Below, one piece after another: positions 1-8,774 of a stretch of 64,000 nucleotides of DNA (positions are counted from its first letter, which is position 1; every line of letters begins with the position of its first letter). Made by a program: the position numbers and the translations under genes. Below the pieces are notes generated by a model. That model had not been told where the DNA came from and ran no database searches. It worked only from the letters and a program-made list of their open reading frames with translations. This DNA is from Chromatiales bacterium (GTDB lineage: Bacteria; Pseudomonadota; Gammaproteobacteria; UBA6429; Thiohalophilaceae), in NCBI GenBank assembly GCA_027076325.1, contig JALTJZ010000005.1, positions 162,494-226,493 of the forward strand, read 5' to 3'.

Positions 1-673
1 ATTTAAGATTTGCTACATCACCTTCGCCTCGCATCGCCATAAACGCGCGATTCGCTATTAGTAAATTCATCCAGGTCTGACGTAAATTGGCAACAGCTAA
101 TAGTACTTTACCGCGTCCGGCTTCTTCACCATCTTCAGCACCTATCATTTGCGTTAAACTTCCCAATATTGTCGTCGCCTGCACCCCCATTTTATCTCGG
201 GCAACAATAAAGCCCGGCTGATTTAAATTAAAATCCTGAGCAAGTCCAACCATTTTGTCCCTGTATGCAGCAAACTTTTCAATACGTAATGCAATGCGCG
301 ATACTGTTTTTTGTACTTCAGGATTATTGGTTACCTGGGGCATTGCTTTTAATCTGGCAAGCAAGTCTTTAACCGACTTTAATGAGGAATCGTATGCTTT
401 AAGATCTGAAGCATGCGAACTTAAGAGATAAAAACCAAGTGCAACACTGGCCGTATTAATGGTCGACTCTAATTCAGTCACCTTTAACATCAATGGCTGA
501 CTGTCATCCACCATATGGGAAACTTCAGTTTTAATGTTTGAAAAATTAACCACTGCCGTGCCCGAAACAATCCCTAAAATAACCAGCATAAAGACGGTAG
601 CCGCCCACAGTTTGTGGCTAATACGGAAATATGACAGGGTGTTTGACGCAAAATTTGAAAGTAGACTACTCAT
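1..673 (-). CDS. N-terminal part of a probable membrane chemoreceptor or sensor (runs off the left edge)
   Basis: The reading frame is open from an ATG at about 673 to the window edge, giving roughly 224 residues with no stop. A short basic cytoplasmic start is followed by one hydrophobic segment at about residues 22-42 (containing FMLVILGIVSGTAVV). After it comes a long, mostly helical region without further hydrophobic stretches. This is the layout of the periplasmic four-helix sensor domain of methyl-accepting chemotaxis proteins and some histidine kinases. HAMP and signalling domains would lie outside the window, so the output type cannot be decided here. The upstream side is separated from purC by a terminator and a MITE-like element. 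Confidence 0.6.
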   Translation of the reverse strand, partial: MSSLLSNFASNTLSYFRISHKLWAATVFMLVILGIVSGTAVVNFSNIKTEVSHMVDDSQPLMLKVTELESTINTASVALGFYLLSSHASDLKAYDSSLKSVKDLLARLKAMPQVTNNPEVQKTVSRIALRIEKFAAYRDKMVGLAQDFNLNQPGFIVARDKMGVQATTILGSLTQMIGAEDGEEAGRGKVLLAVANLRQTWMNLLIANRAFMAMRGEGDVANLK

Positions 674-749
674 TATACTGACCCATTTTAAAAGATTCGG
701 AATAAAAATTAATTATGCTTAATGTAGCGGCAGTTGAGGAGAATTCTTT

Positions 750-784
750 AAAAAAAACCTGCTAAATTCGAGGTATTTAGCAGG
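750..784 (-). terminator. Rho-independent terminator of purC (minus strand)
   Basis: CCTGCTAAAT at 758-767 pairs perfectly with ATTTAGCAGG at 775-784 around a 7-nt loop. On the minus strand the hairpin is followed directly by a run of eight T. It is the natural end of the purC transcript but now lies about 200 bp past the purC stop because a MITE-like element sits in between. Confidence 0.8.
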
Positions 785-815
785 CGATGTGAGGTACTTC
801 AAGTAGCTGTTTTTA

Positions 816-980
816 CTAGGGGCTGTTGATCTTTCAAATGTTAGGCTGATTTTGAGAAAATTTAAGTCCTGGCAAGGCATTTTTTACGTATCAATGCACT
901 CCATTGATAGTAAAAAATAACGCAGGCAGGGCTAAAATTAGCCAAAATCAGGCAATAGATGAAAGATCAACAGCCCCTAG
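816..980. mobile_element. MITE-like palindromic element, full copy (TIR 20 bp)
   Basis: CTAGGGGCTGTTGATCTTTC at 816-835 is repeated as its exact reverse complement at 961-980. The core from GGGG to CCCC is 159 bp (819-977) and is flanked by TA on both sides, as expected for a TA target duplication. The two halves are diverged inverted copies of about 80 bp, so the whole element can fold into one long hairpin. It has no room for a transposase and must be moved in trans if it moves. A shorter copy lies at 24428-24515 and a relic at 10366-10410. It begins 10 bp after the purC stop codon. I cannot assign it to a named IS family. Confidence 0.75.
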
Positions 981-990
981 ATATATCAGC

Positions 991-1716
991 TTAGTTTGGT
1001 AAAACAACACCCAGGCGATAAGCAACCTGCTCATAGGCTTCGACAACACCACCGAGCCCCTGACGAAAACGATCTTTGTCCAGTTTTTCACGGCTCTCGC
1101 TATCCCACAGACGACAACCATCCGGGCTAAATTCGTCACCCAGAATAAGTTTGCCATTAAAGCGGCCATATTCCAGTTTATAGTCCACCAGCAGCATGCC
1201 CGCATCGGCAAACAGTTTCTTGAGGACATCGTTTACCTGGTAAGTAAGCCTTTTCATTTGCTCAATTTCAGCTTGTGTCGCCCAGTTAAAGGCAAGGATA
1301 TGAGAATCATTAATCATCGGATCATGCAATGCATCGTCCTTCAGAAAAAATTCAAATGTGGGGGGCACCAGATCCATGCCTTCTTCAACGCCTAAACGCC
1401 TAACCAGACTGCCGGTTGCAATATTACGTACAACACATTCAATCGGTAACATCTCCAGGTTCTTGACCACCGATTCTTCATCTGAAATCAGCTCTTCAAA
1501 ATGTGTAGCAATACCCACTTTTTCAAGCTGTTGCATAATAAAGGCATTAAAATAATTATTGACCATACCTTTACGATCGAGCTGCTCAATTTTTTCGCCA
1601 TCGAAAGCGGAAGTATCATTACGAAAATGCAAAATCAGTTTGTCGGCTTCATTTGTCGCATAAACAGTTTTGGCTTTACCAACGAAACGTTGTTCTTTTT
1701 TAATTACAGAAGTCAT
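991..1716 (-). CDS. purC: Phosphoribosylaminoimidazole-succinocarboxamide synthase (SAICAR synthetase)
   Basis: PurC joins CAIR and aspartate with ATP to make SAICAR in purine synthesis. The 241-residue protein matches the family along its length: an N-terminal GKAKTVY loop, [25 protein letters not shown], and near the C terminus [13 protein letters not shown] and [10 protein letters not shown]. The ATG of MTSVIKKEQ was chosen; a GTG four codons upstream is possible, but the family begins close to the chosen ATG. It is last in a minus-strand run dapA-bamC-MBL-purC, which resembles the E. coli dapA-bamC-purC order. A MITE-like element follows the stop after only 10 bp and separates the gene from its terminator. 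Confidence 0.95.
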   Translation of the reverse strand: MTSVIKKEQRFVGKAKTVYATNEADKLILHFRNDTSAFDGEKIEQLDRKGMVNNYFNAFIMQQLEKVGIATHFEELISDEESVVKNLEMLPIECVVRNIATGSLVRRLGVEEGMDLVPPTFEFFLKDDALHDPMINDSHILAFNWATQAEIEQMKRLTYQVNDVLKKLFADAGMLLVDYKLEYGRFNGKLILGDEFSPDGCRLWDSESREKLDKDRFRQGLGGVVEAYEQVAYRLGVVLPN

Positions 1717-1750
1717 TTTTAGATCCACTGTTCAGGGTATTTTAAGAAAA

Positions 1751-2539
1751 TTATATTTTATGCCACGCCAGACCGTGCTGCTGATCAGCAATATTAATCC
1801 AGCTGTGCTCGCAATCGAGTACTTCACTTAAGGCTGCTCTGGCTAACTCAACCTGGTTATTCTTTTCACTTAAATGCATTGCTGCAATATATTTTAAATT
1901 ACTGGTATCCAGTTGTGCCAGAATTTCGGCTGCCTGCAAATTACTTAAATGCCCTAAATCACCCGCGACACGTTGTTTTAGTGATACAGGGTATTCACCC
2001 TGAGCAAGCATTTCAGTGTCATGATTACATTCCAGCAACAATGCATCACACAAAGATAAACATTCTACAATATGCGGTGTTCCCCGCCCCACATCCGTTA
2101 ACAAACCCAGTTTATGCTTACCATTACTAAACACATACTGGCACGGTTCTCTTGCATCATGCGGTACCGGGTAAGCCTGCACCACAATATCACCAATTTT
2201 AAATTCTTCTTCCGCGTTAATAAAATACTGCCGACTTACTTTACCCAGGGCATCCGCCTGTGCGGTTCCCCGTGTAGACCAGATCGGAATACCAAACTTT
2301 CGTGACATGGCACCGGCACCACGAATATGATCGGTATGCTCATGAGTTAATAAAATAGCCGCAAGTTGTTCAGCCTGCTTACCACAAGCCTCTAAACGCG
2401 CAACGGTCTCACGCATCGAAAACCCACAATCAACCATAATACAGGTGTTGCCAATGGATATTAAGGTTGCATTGCCTTTGCTACCACTTCCTAATGAAGC
2501 GAATTCGAGTGCCGCAAAGGGCTTTTTTTTATCCCGCAA
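1751..2539 (-). CDS. Metallo-beta-lactamase-fold hydrolase (YycJ/WalJ-like)
   Basis: The 262-residue protein opens with the LGSGSKGN strand typical of this branch and has the metal-binding signature HEHTDH at residues 66-71, with later ligands in PVPHDA and ECNHD and a C-terminal AMHLSE. Family members are zinc- or manganese-dependent phosphodiesterases or nucleases of the cytoplasm; the substrate here is unknown. The start is an unusual TTG preceded by GAGAG. An in-frame stop lies just upstream of the TTG, and the next ATG would delete the first conserved strand. It begins 25 bp after bamC and ends 34 bp before purC, so it is probably cotranscribed with both. Relatives in other species often lie beside unrelated genes, so the neighbourhood says little about its substrate. 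Confidence 0.85.
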   Translation of the reverse strand: MRDKKKPFAALEFASLGSGSKGNATLISIGNTCIMVDCGFSMRETVARLEACGKQAEQLAAILLTHEHTDHIRGAGAMSRKFGIPIWSTRGTAQADALGKVSRQYFINAEEEFKIGDIVVQAYPVPHDAREPCQYVFSNGKHKLGLLTDVGRGTPHIVECLSLCDALLLECNHDTEMLAQGEYPVSLKQRVAGDLGHLSNLQAAEILAQLDTSNLKYIAAMHLSEKNNQVELARAALSEVLDCEHSWINIADQQHGLAWHKI

Positions 2540-2564
2540 TGGCGGCTCTCTTTAATGTTGTTAA

Positions 2565-3692
2565 TTATAAATGTGCCTTTAATTCCTCAAGAATAAATAG
2601 CCCGGTTTTACTTTTATCCTGTTCTTCCGCATCATTAAGAATGGTTATTCGGGTTATATTATCCAGGTCATCCACTTTTAACTGAAATTGTGCAATTTTT
2701 AACTGCTCACTTTTAGAAGCAAAAAGGGATTCAAACCAGCCCGGTTCGTGATGATCCCCCTGAACAAAACCTTCTGTTGTTTTAATATAATAAATACCTT
2801 TACTACGATTACGATCTTCAACAACAAGTCCCATGCGATCCAGTGCAATACTAATCCGACGCCAGGTACGCGGGAATATTTCATTGACTTCTATCGTGTA
2901 ATTATTATCACCATCTTTAACCAGTTTGGCGCGTTCAGTAGTCTTCTCTTTAGAAACAATCTGTTTAGCCTGTGCTTTTGCAATACCTCGGAAAACCAGA
3001 AAACGTTGTAGCATTTCAGCTTCCAGATCCGGATCAGACTCACGCGGCAACCATTTAATAACAAGTTCTGTTTCAGAAAAGGAGTCACCGGTTGAGCGTT
3101 CCTGCAGACCCTGATGAGTAATAAACAACAAGGTTGTATTGTCTTTATCCGTACGCTCCAGGCGAATACGGTATTTGTCCATTAGCCCGCTTGAAAATAA
3201 TTTACCAATCATCGCCGAAAGCCAGCCAGTAGGAACCTCAGAACGTTTTTCGAGCCAGTTCGTTTCTAACACACCATTAACTGGACTCTCGGTTACAAAG
3301 TTAAAACCTAAACCTGTAAAAAAAGCTCTAACCTGTTGCCAAATTTCATCAGGACTTGCTTTAATTTCTAACCAGAATACCCCCCCATCACGTACAAAAC
3401 GTGCACCCGACGTGGAACGGGGCAGCACGCTACTTGATCCTGAAGCCTGACTGGAATTCGAATATTCAGAAAAGCGGGCACCCGAATTTGCTATCCCCGG
3501 AATAACCAGTGCGTTACTGATGCTAGGCGAAACAAGGTCGGGGGGCACTTCAAGAGAATAATCGCTTGTTGTTTCGGCATCATAAATACCTTTGTAATCT
3601 TCATCCTCTTTTGGCGCTGAAGAACAGGCCGATATTGTTATAACAAACAACCCCAGCAAAAAAACCTGAAAACCTTTAATAAATACAGACAT
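2565..3692 (-). CDS. bamC: Outer-membrane protein assembly factor BamC (lipoprotein)
   Basis: BamC is an accessory lipoprotein of the BAM complex, which folds beta-barrel proteins into the outer membrane. The 375-residue sequence has a signal peptide ending in the lipobox ISAC with the lipidated cysteine at residue 23. An unstructured segment follows (YSLEVPPDL, matching the conserved BamD-binding stretch), then two helix-grip domains at about 100-210 and 260-370. It lies 25 bp downstream of dapA on the same strand, the order found in E. coli. BamD is also encoded in this window, about 30 kb away. Confidence 0.9.
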   Translation of the reverse strand: MSVFIKGFQVFLLGLFVITISACSSAPKEDEDYKGIYDAETTSDYSLEVPPDLVSPSISNALVIPGIANSGARFSEYSNSSQASGSSSVLPRSTSGARFVRDGGVFWLEIKASPDEIWQQVRAFFTGLGFNFVTESPVNGVLETNWLEKRSEVPTGWLSAMIGKLFSSGLMDKYRIRLERTDKDNTTLLFITHQGLQERSTGDSFSETELVIKWLPRESDPDLEAEMLQRFLVFRGIAKAQAKQIVSKEKTTERAKLVKDGDNNYTIEVNEIFPRTWRRISIALDRMGLVVEDRNRSKGIYYIKTTEGFVQGDHHEPGWFESLFASKSEQLKIAQFQLKVDDLDNITRITILNDAEEQDKSKTGLFILEELKAHL

Positions 3693-3717
3693 TTTAAACC
3701 TACATAAAATAATAATT

Positions 3718-4620
3718 CTAACTTAAACCGGCAGCATGCATGGCTTCACGTACAACACGGTGATATTCTTCTGACAACACTGTCATCGGTAGACGCTGGC
3801 CGATTTTAATTAACCCCATTTCAGCTAATGCCCATTTCACAGGAATAGGATTCGCTTCGACAAATAAAGTTTCGTGTAAACCCAGCAGTGGTTTATTTAA
3901 TTTTGTAGCCAACGCTTCATCCCCTGCCAGCGCGGCTGTACACATTGCATGCATTGCCTGTGGTGCAACATTTGCCGTTACTGAAATATCACCTTTGGCA
4001 CCTTTTAAAATACACTCCATTGCAGTCGCATCATCTCCACTGTACAGTGCAAAATCACCGTATTTGGCCGTATCAGAACAACGTTGCATAATATCGACCG
4101 CGCGGGCAATATTACCGGTGGCTTCTTTTATACCGACAATATTCTTTATCTCTGCGAGTCGTTGTACGGTTTCAGGCAACATATCAACGGCTGTGCGCCC
4201 TGGCACATTGTATAAAATTTGCGGAATATCGACTGCTTCAGCAATGGCTTTAAAATGCAGATACAGGCCTTCCTGCGTTGGCTTATTGTAATAGGGCGTC
4301 ACCAGTAAACAGGCATCGGCACCGGCATCAGCCGCACACCGTGTTAAATGGATGGCTTCAGTTGTGGAATTAGCACCGGTTCCGGCAATAATGGGAATGC
4401 GCCCGGCAGCATACTCAACAATCTGCTTCACGACCTGGCAATGCTCTTTCTCATCCAGAGTCGCAGATTCACCGGTTGTTCCCATTGCAACTATCGCATC
4501 CGTCCCCTTTTCAATGTGAAATTCGACCAGATTTTGCAAACACACATCATCTACCCGACCGTCCGCAAACATCGGCGTAACCAAGGCCACAATACTCCCT
4601 TGAATTACATTTGAAGACAT
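3718..4620 (-). CDS. dapA: 4-hydroxy-tetrahydrodipicolinate synthase
   Basis: DapA condenses pyruvate with aspartate semialdehyde, the first committed step to diaminopimelate and lysine. The 300-residue TIM-barrel protein shows GTTGES at 47-52, the catalytic tyrosine in YNVPGRT (Tyr137), and the Schiff-base lysine in VGIKEATGN (Lys165). The ATG of MSSNVIQGS gives the expected length. It heads the minus-strand run dapA-bamC-MBL-purC and diverges from gcvR across a 577-bp spacer. No lysine riboswitch was recognised in that spacer. Confidence 0.96.
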   Translation of the reverse strand: MSSNVIQGSIVALVTPMFADGRVDDVCLQNLVEFHIEKGTDAIVAMGTTGESATLDEKEHCQVVKQIVEYAAGRIPIIAGTGANSTTEAIHLTRCAADAGADACLLVTPYYNKPTQEGLYLHFKAIAEAVDIPQILYNVPGRTAVDMLPETVQRLAEIKNIVGIKEATGNIARAVDIMQRCSDTAKYGDFALYSGDDATAMECILKGAKGDISVTANVAPQAMHAMCTAALAGDEALATKLNKPLLGLHETLFVEANPIPVKWALAEMGLIKIGQRLPMTVLSEEYHRVVREAMHAAGLS

Positions 4621-4826
4621 ATTTTACTCCACTTTAAAGCCTAAAATTCGAATCGCACATACTACTTGTGCGTGCTTCCAAACTCAAGTAAAACCACAGA
4701 TTGAAACCACCCGTGGTTCAGAGCTATATATCGTAAACCATTGTTTATACTAACTTAATGGTCAATATCCTGACCCCGTTAAGAATCTGATAATAATCCA
4801 TTAAAGCTAAACTCCGCAAAACAACC

Positions 4827-5065
4827 AACCAGACCCTGAGATATCCCCACAAAAAAGGGATCAAAAACAATCGCTTAGAAATAAGGTATCAATACGGGAA
4901 TAAAACACGGTCATTGCGAAGGAACAACGTGAGGGCGGCAATCTTAAGTTGATAACCTTTAATGATAAGTTTCCCGCGTCAACACTGAAAAACACCTGTT
5001 TTTCAGTGTTTCCTCGCAAAGACAGGCAAGGCTAAATTTCGTGGGGATCCCCCTGAACCAGACCC
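4827..5065. repeat. Possible decayed palindromic element upstream of gcvR
   Basis: AACCAGACCC occurs as a direct repeat at 4827-4836 and 5056-5065. Inside these, ATCCCCAC (about 4843-4850) is repeated inverted as GTGGGGAT (5041-5048). The interior contains TCATTGCGAAGGAAC-type sequence near 4911-4950 and CCTCGCAAAGAC near 5011-5022. That resembles dispersed intergenic repeats built on TCATTGCGAG...CTCGCAATGA found in many bacteria. No coding capacity is visible. The nested direct and inverted repeats suggest an inserted element, but they are short. Confidence 0.4.
4981..5010. repeat. Perfect inverted repeat, 13-bp stem and 4-nt loop
   Basis: AACACTGAAAAAC at 4981-4993 and GTTTTTCAGTGTT at 4998-5010 are exact reverse complements around ACCT. 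No T-run follows on either strand, so it is not an ordinary intrinsic terminator. It lies in the middle of the possible decayed element and may be its hairpin centre. Confidence 0.6.
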
Positions 5066-5197
5066 CATCAATACCTGTCAGTGCTCATTAAGCCAAATCA
5101 AACCGAAAGTTGTCGCCAAAAGCATGCAAATACCCGCACCAAATATTAAAGCAGGATATTGTTGACAAACACAGGCAAAACACTTCAACATTAGCCT

Positions 5198-5764
5198 ATG
5201 GTTTTAGAAACAACCCACACAGACGCGAACAATAAAAATTTACTTGTTATTACCGCATTAGGCGAAGACCGCCCCGGTCTGGTTGCCAGTTTAACCGAAG
5301 CCATTACCCAACAACAATGCAGTATTTGCGAGTCCCGCATGAGCCTGCTCGGCGGTGAATTTGCCCTTATCATGCTAATTGAGGGGCAATGGAATAACAT
5401 TGCCAAGCTTGAACAAACACTTCCGGGGCTGCAGGATAAATTAAACCTGACCTTATTAGTTAAACACACTGAACAGCGCACTAGTCAGCAAGCCGCTATC
5501 CCTTATTCCGTTGAAGTACTTGCACTTGATAACCCCGGTATTGTGCATAAAGTAACAGACTTTTTTTATAACCGAAAAATCAATATTCATGATTTACAGA
5601 CCGACAGTTTTAATGCTGCGCACACTGGTACTAAAATGTTTGCACTGACCATCACTATCGAAATTCCCACAACCATGCACATACCTGGTTTACGTGAAGA
5701 TTTTTTAGCGTTTAGTGACGAACTCAACCTCGATTCCATTATTGAACCCTTTAAAATACATTAA
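5198..5764 (+). CDS. gcvR: Glycine cleavage system regulator GcvR-like, double ACT domain
   Basis: In E. coli GcvR binds glycine and blocks GcvA-dependent activation of the glycine cleavage genes. The 188-residue protein consists of two ACT domains, about residues 14-85 (ALGEDRPGLVASLTEAI) and 98-175 (LALDNPGIVHKVTDFFY), and no DNA-binding domain. This is the GcvR layout. It is divergent from dapA and 17 bp upstream of bcp, the same neighbourhood as in E. coli. No gcv genes are in the window, so its target is inferred from the family. Confidence 0.85.
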   Translation: MVLETTHTDANNKNLLVITALGEDRPGLVASLTEAITQQQCSICESRMSLLGGEFALIMLIEGQWNNIAKLEQTLPGLQDKLNLTLLVKHTEQRTSQQAAIPYSVEVLALDNPGIVHKVTDFFYNRKINIHDLQTDSFNAAHTGTKMFALTITIEIPTTMHIPGLREDFLAFSDELNLDSIIEPFKIH

Positions 5765-5781
5765 TAACAGAAGCCAATCCC

Positions 5782-6270
5782 ATGCCAACCATTGAATTAA
5801 ACAAAACCGTGCCAAAATTTACCCTCGCTGCAACCGGTGATAAGGAAATTTCGCTTTCATCACTTAAAGGTAACAATGTTGTAATTTATTTTTACCCCAA
5901 AGACAGTACACCCGGCTGCACACAGGAAGGTATCGACTTTCAAGCCAGTTTAACCAAATTCAAACGTCAGCAAACCATTATTCTGGGTGTGTCGCGTGAC
6001 AGTATAAAGTCACACGAAAATTTCAGAGCCAAGCAGGGGTATAAGTTTGACCTGCTTTCCGATCCGGATGAAGTGCTTTGCAAACTATTCGATGTCATCA
6101 AAATGAAAAACATGTACGGTAAGAAAGTACGTGGTATTGAGCGCAGCACTTTTTTAATAGATAAAAAAGGCAAGTTGCGTCATGAGTGGCGTAAAGTAAA
6201 AGTAGCCGGCCATGTCGATGAAGTGCTTGAGGCCGTAAAAACATTAAACAAACAAAATAAAGAGAAATAA
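5782..6270 (+). CDS. bcp: Thioredoxin-dependent thiol peroxidase, Bcp/PrxQ family
   Basis: Bcp reduces hydrogen peroxide and organic hydroperoxides in the cytoplasm using thioredoxin. The 162-residue protein has the peroxidatic cysteine in STPGCTQEG (Cys46) and the thioredoxin-fold strands VVIYFYPKD and GVSRDS. The second cysteine that in E. coli Bcp lies five residues later is replaced here, where the motif reads CTQEGI. The only other cysteine visible is in EVLCKLF. It may use that cysteine or work as a 1-Cys enzyme. The gene follows gcvR as in E. coli and ends 8 bp before the PIN-PhoH gene. Confidence 0.93.
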   Translation: MPTIELNKTVPKFTLAATGDKEISLSSLKGNNVVIYFYPKDSTPGCTQEGIDFQASLTKFKRQQTIILGVSRDSIKSHENFRAKQGYKFDLLSDPDEVLCKLFDVIKMKNMYGKKVRGIERSTFLIDKKGKLRHEWRKVKVAGHVDEVLEAVKTLNKQNKEK

Positions 6271-6278
6271 AACAACCG

Positions 6279-7682
6279 GTGGAAAAAACAAGACGCCTTT
6301 TCGTGCTTGATTCAAACGTACTCATGCATGACCCAACCGCACTATTCCGCTTTCAGGAACACGATATTTTTATTCCAATGATGGTACTGGAAGAACTGGA
6401 TGCAAATAAAAAAGGCAACTCCGAAGTTGCACGTAATGCAAGGCAGGCTAGCCGTTTCCTTGATGACTTAATACTAAAACACGGTTCAAATAATATTAGC
6501 AGGGGTTTACCACTTGATCTGACTCCATCAAAAGACAGTGATATCGTTTACGGCAAGCTGTTTATTCAAACACAGGCCTACAACTCTGCACTTCCGGATT
6601 ACCTGCCCGGTCATTCACCCGATAATACGATTTTAAATACGGTTGTCGCTCTGGCAAAAACATTACCCGAAACAACCATCACGCTGGTGTCTAAAGATAT
6701 CAACATGCGTATTAAGGCTTCTGTGTTAGGCCTTCATTCGGAAGAATATTTTAACGATAAAGTACTTGAAGATGCTGATCTTCTGTATACCGGCTTACAT
6801 CAACTCGATGACCGCTTCTGGGAAAACCATTCCAGCAAAATGGACTCATGGGTTGAAGAAGGCCATACTTTTTATAAAGTAACCGGCCCGGATGTAAAAG
6901 ACTGGACTGTGAACAGTTTTATTTATAACAACAATAACCACAAAAAAGACAGCTACCGAGTTCATGCAATAGATGAAAACAGCGCCATCATTGAAACAAC
7001 TCAGGACTACACTAAATCCAATAGTTCAGTATGGGGAATTAAAGCCCGAAATCAGGAACAGAATTTTGCACTGAATTTATTAATGAACCCAGATATTGAT
7101 TTCGTTTCTCTGATGGGAATAGCCGGTACCGGCAAAACACTGCTTACACTGGCAGCCGGTTTACAACAAACCATTGAAAAAGAAATTTACAGCGAAATTA
7201 TTATGACACGGGTGACCGTGCCGGTAGCCGAAGATATTGGATTTTTACCGGGTACTGAAGAAGAAAAGATGACGCCATGGATGGGGGCATTAATGGATAA
7301 CCTTGAAGTGCTCACCCAAACAGATAAAGAAGGCGGTTCATGGGGGCGTGCGGCAACTAACGATGTGATCAGCAAACACATCAAGATTCGTTCAGTTAAC
7401 TTTATGCGCGGCCGAACTTTCCTTAACCGCTTTATTATTATTGATGAAGCTCAAAATTTAACACCCAAACAATTAAAAACGCTTATCACCCGTGCCGGTC
7501 CTAATACAAAAGTTGTTTGCCTGGGAAATGTTTCCCAAATTGACACGCCTTATCTAACCGAAACCACCTCGGGATTAACCTATGTCGTCGATCGCTTTAA
7601 AAACTGGGAGCACAGCGGGCATATCACCTTAATGCGTGGTGAGCGTTCAAGACTAGCAGATTATTCTTCAGAAGTTTTGTAA
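6279..7682 (+). CDS. PIN-PhoH family ATPase/ribonuclease-like protein
   Basis: The 467-residue protein joins an N-terminal PIN nuclease-like domain (FVLDSNVLMHDP at 8-19, later LVSKDINMRIKA) to a C-terminal PhoH P-loop ATPase domain. The ATPase part has Walker A GIAGTGKT at 280-287, Walker B FIIIDEAQN and a C-terminal RGERSRLADY. PIN-PhoH proteins are linked to RNA unwinding and cleavage, with ATP hydrolysis shown for relatives. The start is GTG; the PIN core begins only a few residues later, so no later start fits. It lies 8 bp after bcp and converges with the PerM-like gene. Confidence 0.9.
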   Translation: MEKTRRLFVLDSNVLMHDPTALFRFQEHDIFIPMMVLEELDANKKGNSEVARNARQASRFLDDLILKHGSNNISRGLPLDLTPSKDSDIVYGKLFIQTQAYNSALPDYLPGHSPDNTILNTVVALAKTLPETTITLVSKDINMRIKASVLGLHSEEYFNDKVLEDADLLYTGLHQLDDRFWENHSSKMDSWVEEGHTFYKVTGPDVKDWTVNSFIYNNNNHKKDSYRVHAIDENSAIIETTQDYTKSNSSVWGIKARNQEQNFALNLLMNPDIDFVSLMGIAGTGKTLLTLAAGLQQTIEKEIYSEIIMTRVTVPVAEDIGFLPGTEEEKMTPWMGALMDNLEVLTQTDKEGGSWGRAATNDVISKHIKIRSVNFMRGRTFLNRFIIIDEAQNLTPKQLKTLITRAGPNTKVVCLGNVSQIDTPYLTETTSGLTYVVDRFKNWEHSGHITLMRGERSRLADYSSEVL

Positions 7683-7698
7683 AAAATACAACGATAGA

Positions 7699-8772
7699 TC
7701 AGGCAGAGGCAGGCTGTTTATCTTCCCGCCCGATTCTCGGCCATGCAATTAATAATGCGTTCACTAACGTCCCCAATGGAATGGCAAAGAACACGCCCCA
7801 GAAACCCCATAACCCGCCAAAAACCAGAATACTTAAAATAATGGCAACCGGATGCAGGTTAACCACCTCTGAAAATAGCAGTGGCACTAGGACATTGCCA
7901 TCGAGTGCCTGCACAACAAAATAAGCAATCATTAGATACCAGAAGTCACTCGTGATACCCCATTGAAAATACGCAATCACCGCAACCGGTATACTTACCA
8001 CCGTTGCACCAATGTAAGGAATAAGAACCGACAACCCAACTACCGCACTTAACAGCAAGGCATATTTTAAACCAAAAATAGCAAAGACAATGTAGGTCGC
8101 TATACCAACAATAAAGATTTCCCAAACTTTGCCTCGAATGTAATTACCAATTTGCTGATCAACTTCATTCCAGACACCCGACATTAAGTCACGTTGTTGC
8201 GGTAAAAATGACGAGCACCACTTTAACAAAACATCTTTATCTTTCAGGAAAAAGAAAACCAGCAAGGGTACTAAAATCGCATAAACCACAAGCGTTAAAA
8301 GACCGGGGATAGATGACAACGTTCCTGTTACAATTGTTTGTCCAAAGCCTGCTATTTCTTTATTCACTACCGCCATAATTTCCCGAATTTGAGTATCGCT
8401 AATAAATGAAACATGCTGCGGTAATTGCAGCAGTGCCTGTTGCGCAAAGCCGATATAATTAGGTACTTCCTTAACAAATTCAGTTAATTGAGATGAAACC
8501 AGCGGAACCAGCCCGCCAAAGAAGAAAAACAAAAAGGCAATAAATAGCGAGAACACCAGGATAACAGCGTAAAGCCGATTTACATGATATTTTTGCACAA
8601 ACCTGACCAGGCCTTCCAGCAAATAGGCAATAACCAGTGCCGCAAGCGCAGGCATTAACATATCACTCATCGTGATAATAATCGTAAAGCCAATAACAAG
8701 TAACAACGCCAGAACAACCGCTTGTGGATCGGATAAATAACGGTGAAACCACTCACTTAATGTTTTAAGCAC
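7699..8772 (-). CDS. perM: AI-2E family transporter (PerM-like inner-membrane protein)
   Basis: The 357-residue protein is strongly hydrophobic with about seven to eight membrane segments. There are N-terminal pairs (VVLALLLVIGFTIII and MPALAALVIAYLLEGL), a long soluble loop near residues 90-150 and the family signature region near GLSVLIPYIGATVVSIPVA, ending in GFWGVFFAIPLGTLV. Family members export small molecules or sodium; the E. coli relatives are PerM and TqsA. The substrate cannot be told from sequence. It starts 2 bp after the upstream unknown gene, so the two are translated together. Confidence 0.85.
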   Translation of the reverse strand: MLKTLSEWFHRYLSDPQAVVLALLLVIGFTIIITMSDMLMPALAALVIAYLLEGLVRFVQKYHVNRLYAVILVFSLFIAFLFFFFGGLVPLVSSQLTEFVKEVPNYIGFAQQALLQLPQHVSFISDTQIREIMAVVNKEIAGFGQTIVTGTLSSIPGLLTLVVYAILVPLLVFFFLKDKDVLLKWCSSFLPQQRDLMSGVWNEVDQQIGNYIRGKVWEIFIVGIATYIVFAIFGLKYALLLSAVVGLSVLIPYIGATVVSIPVAVIAYFQWGITSDFWYLMIAYFVVQALDGNVLVPLLFSEVVNLHPVAIILSILVFGGLWGFWGVFFAIPLGTLVNALLIAWPRIGREDKQPASA

Positions 8773-8774
8773 GG

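Larger units (their letters stand above)
674..990. other. Intergenic region between the chemoreceptor-like gene and purC
   Basis: This 317-bp gap holds no gene. It contains a minus-strand intrinsic terminator (about 750-784) and a MITE-like palindromic element (816-980), both listed separately. The remaining roughly 75 bp next to the chemoreceptor-like start should carry that gene's promoter, but no convincing -35/-10 pair was picked out. Confidence 0.7.
4621..5197. other. Spacer between divergent dapA and gcvR with degenerate repeats
   Basis: No gene is seen in these 577 bp. The middle holds a possible decayed element (4827-5065) and a perfect 13-bp stem hairpin (4981-5010), both listed separately. 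The outer parts should contain the dapA and gcvR promoters, but no convincing boxes were identified. The first 60 bp upstream of dapA include the small inverted repeat ACTACTTGTG/CGTGC-type sequence without clear meaning. Confidence 0.6.
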
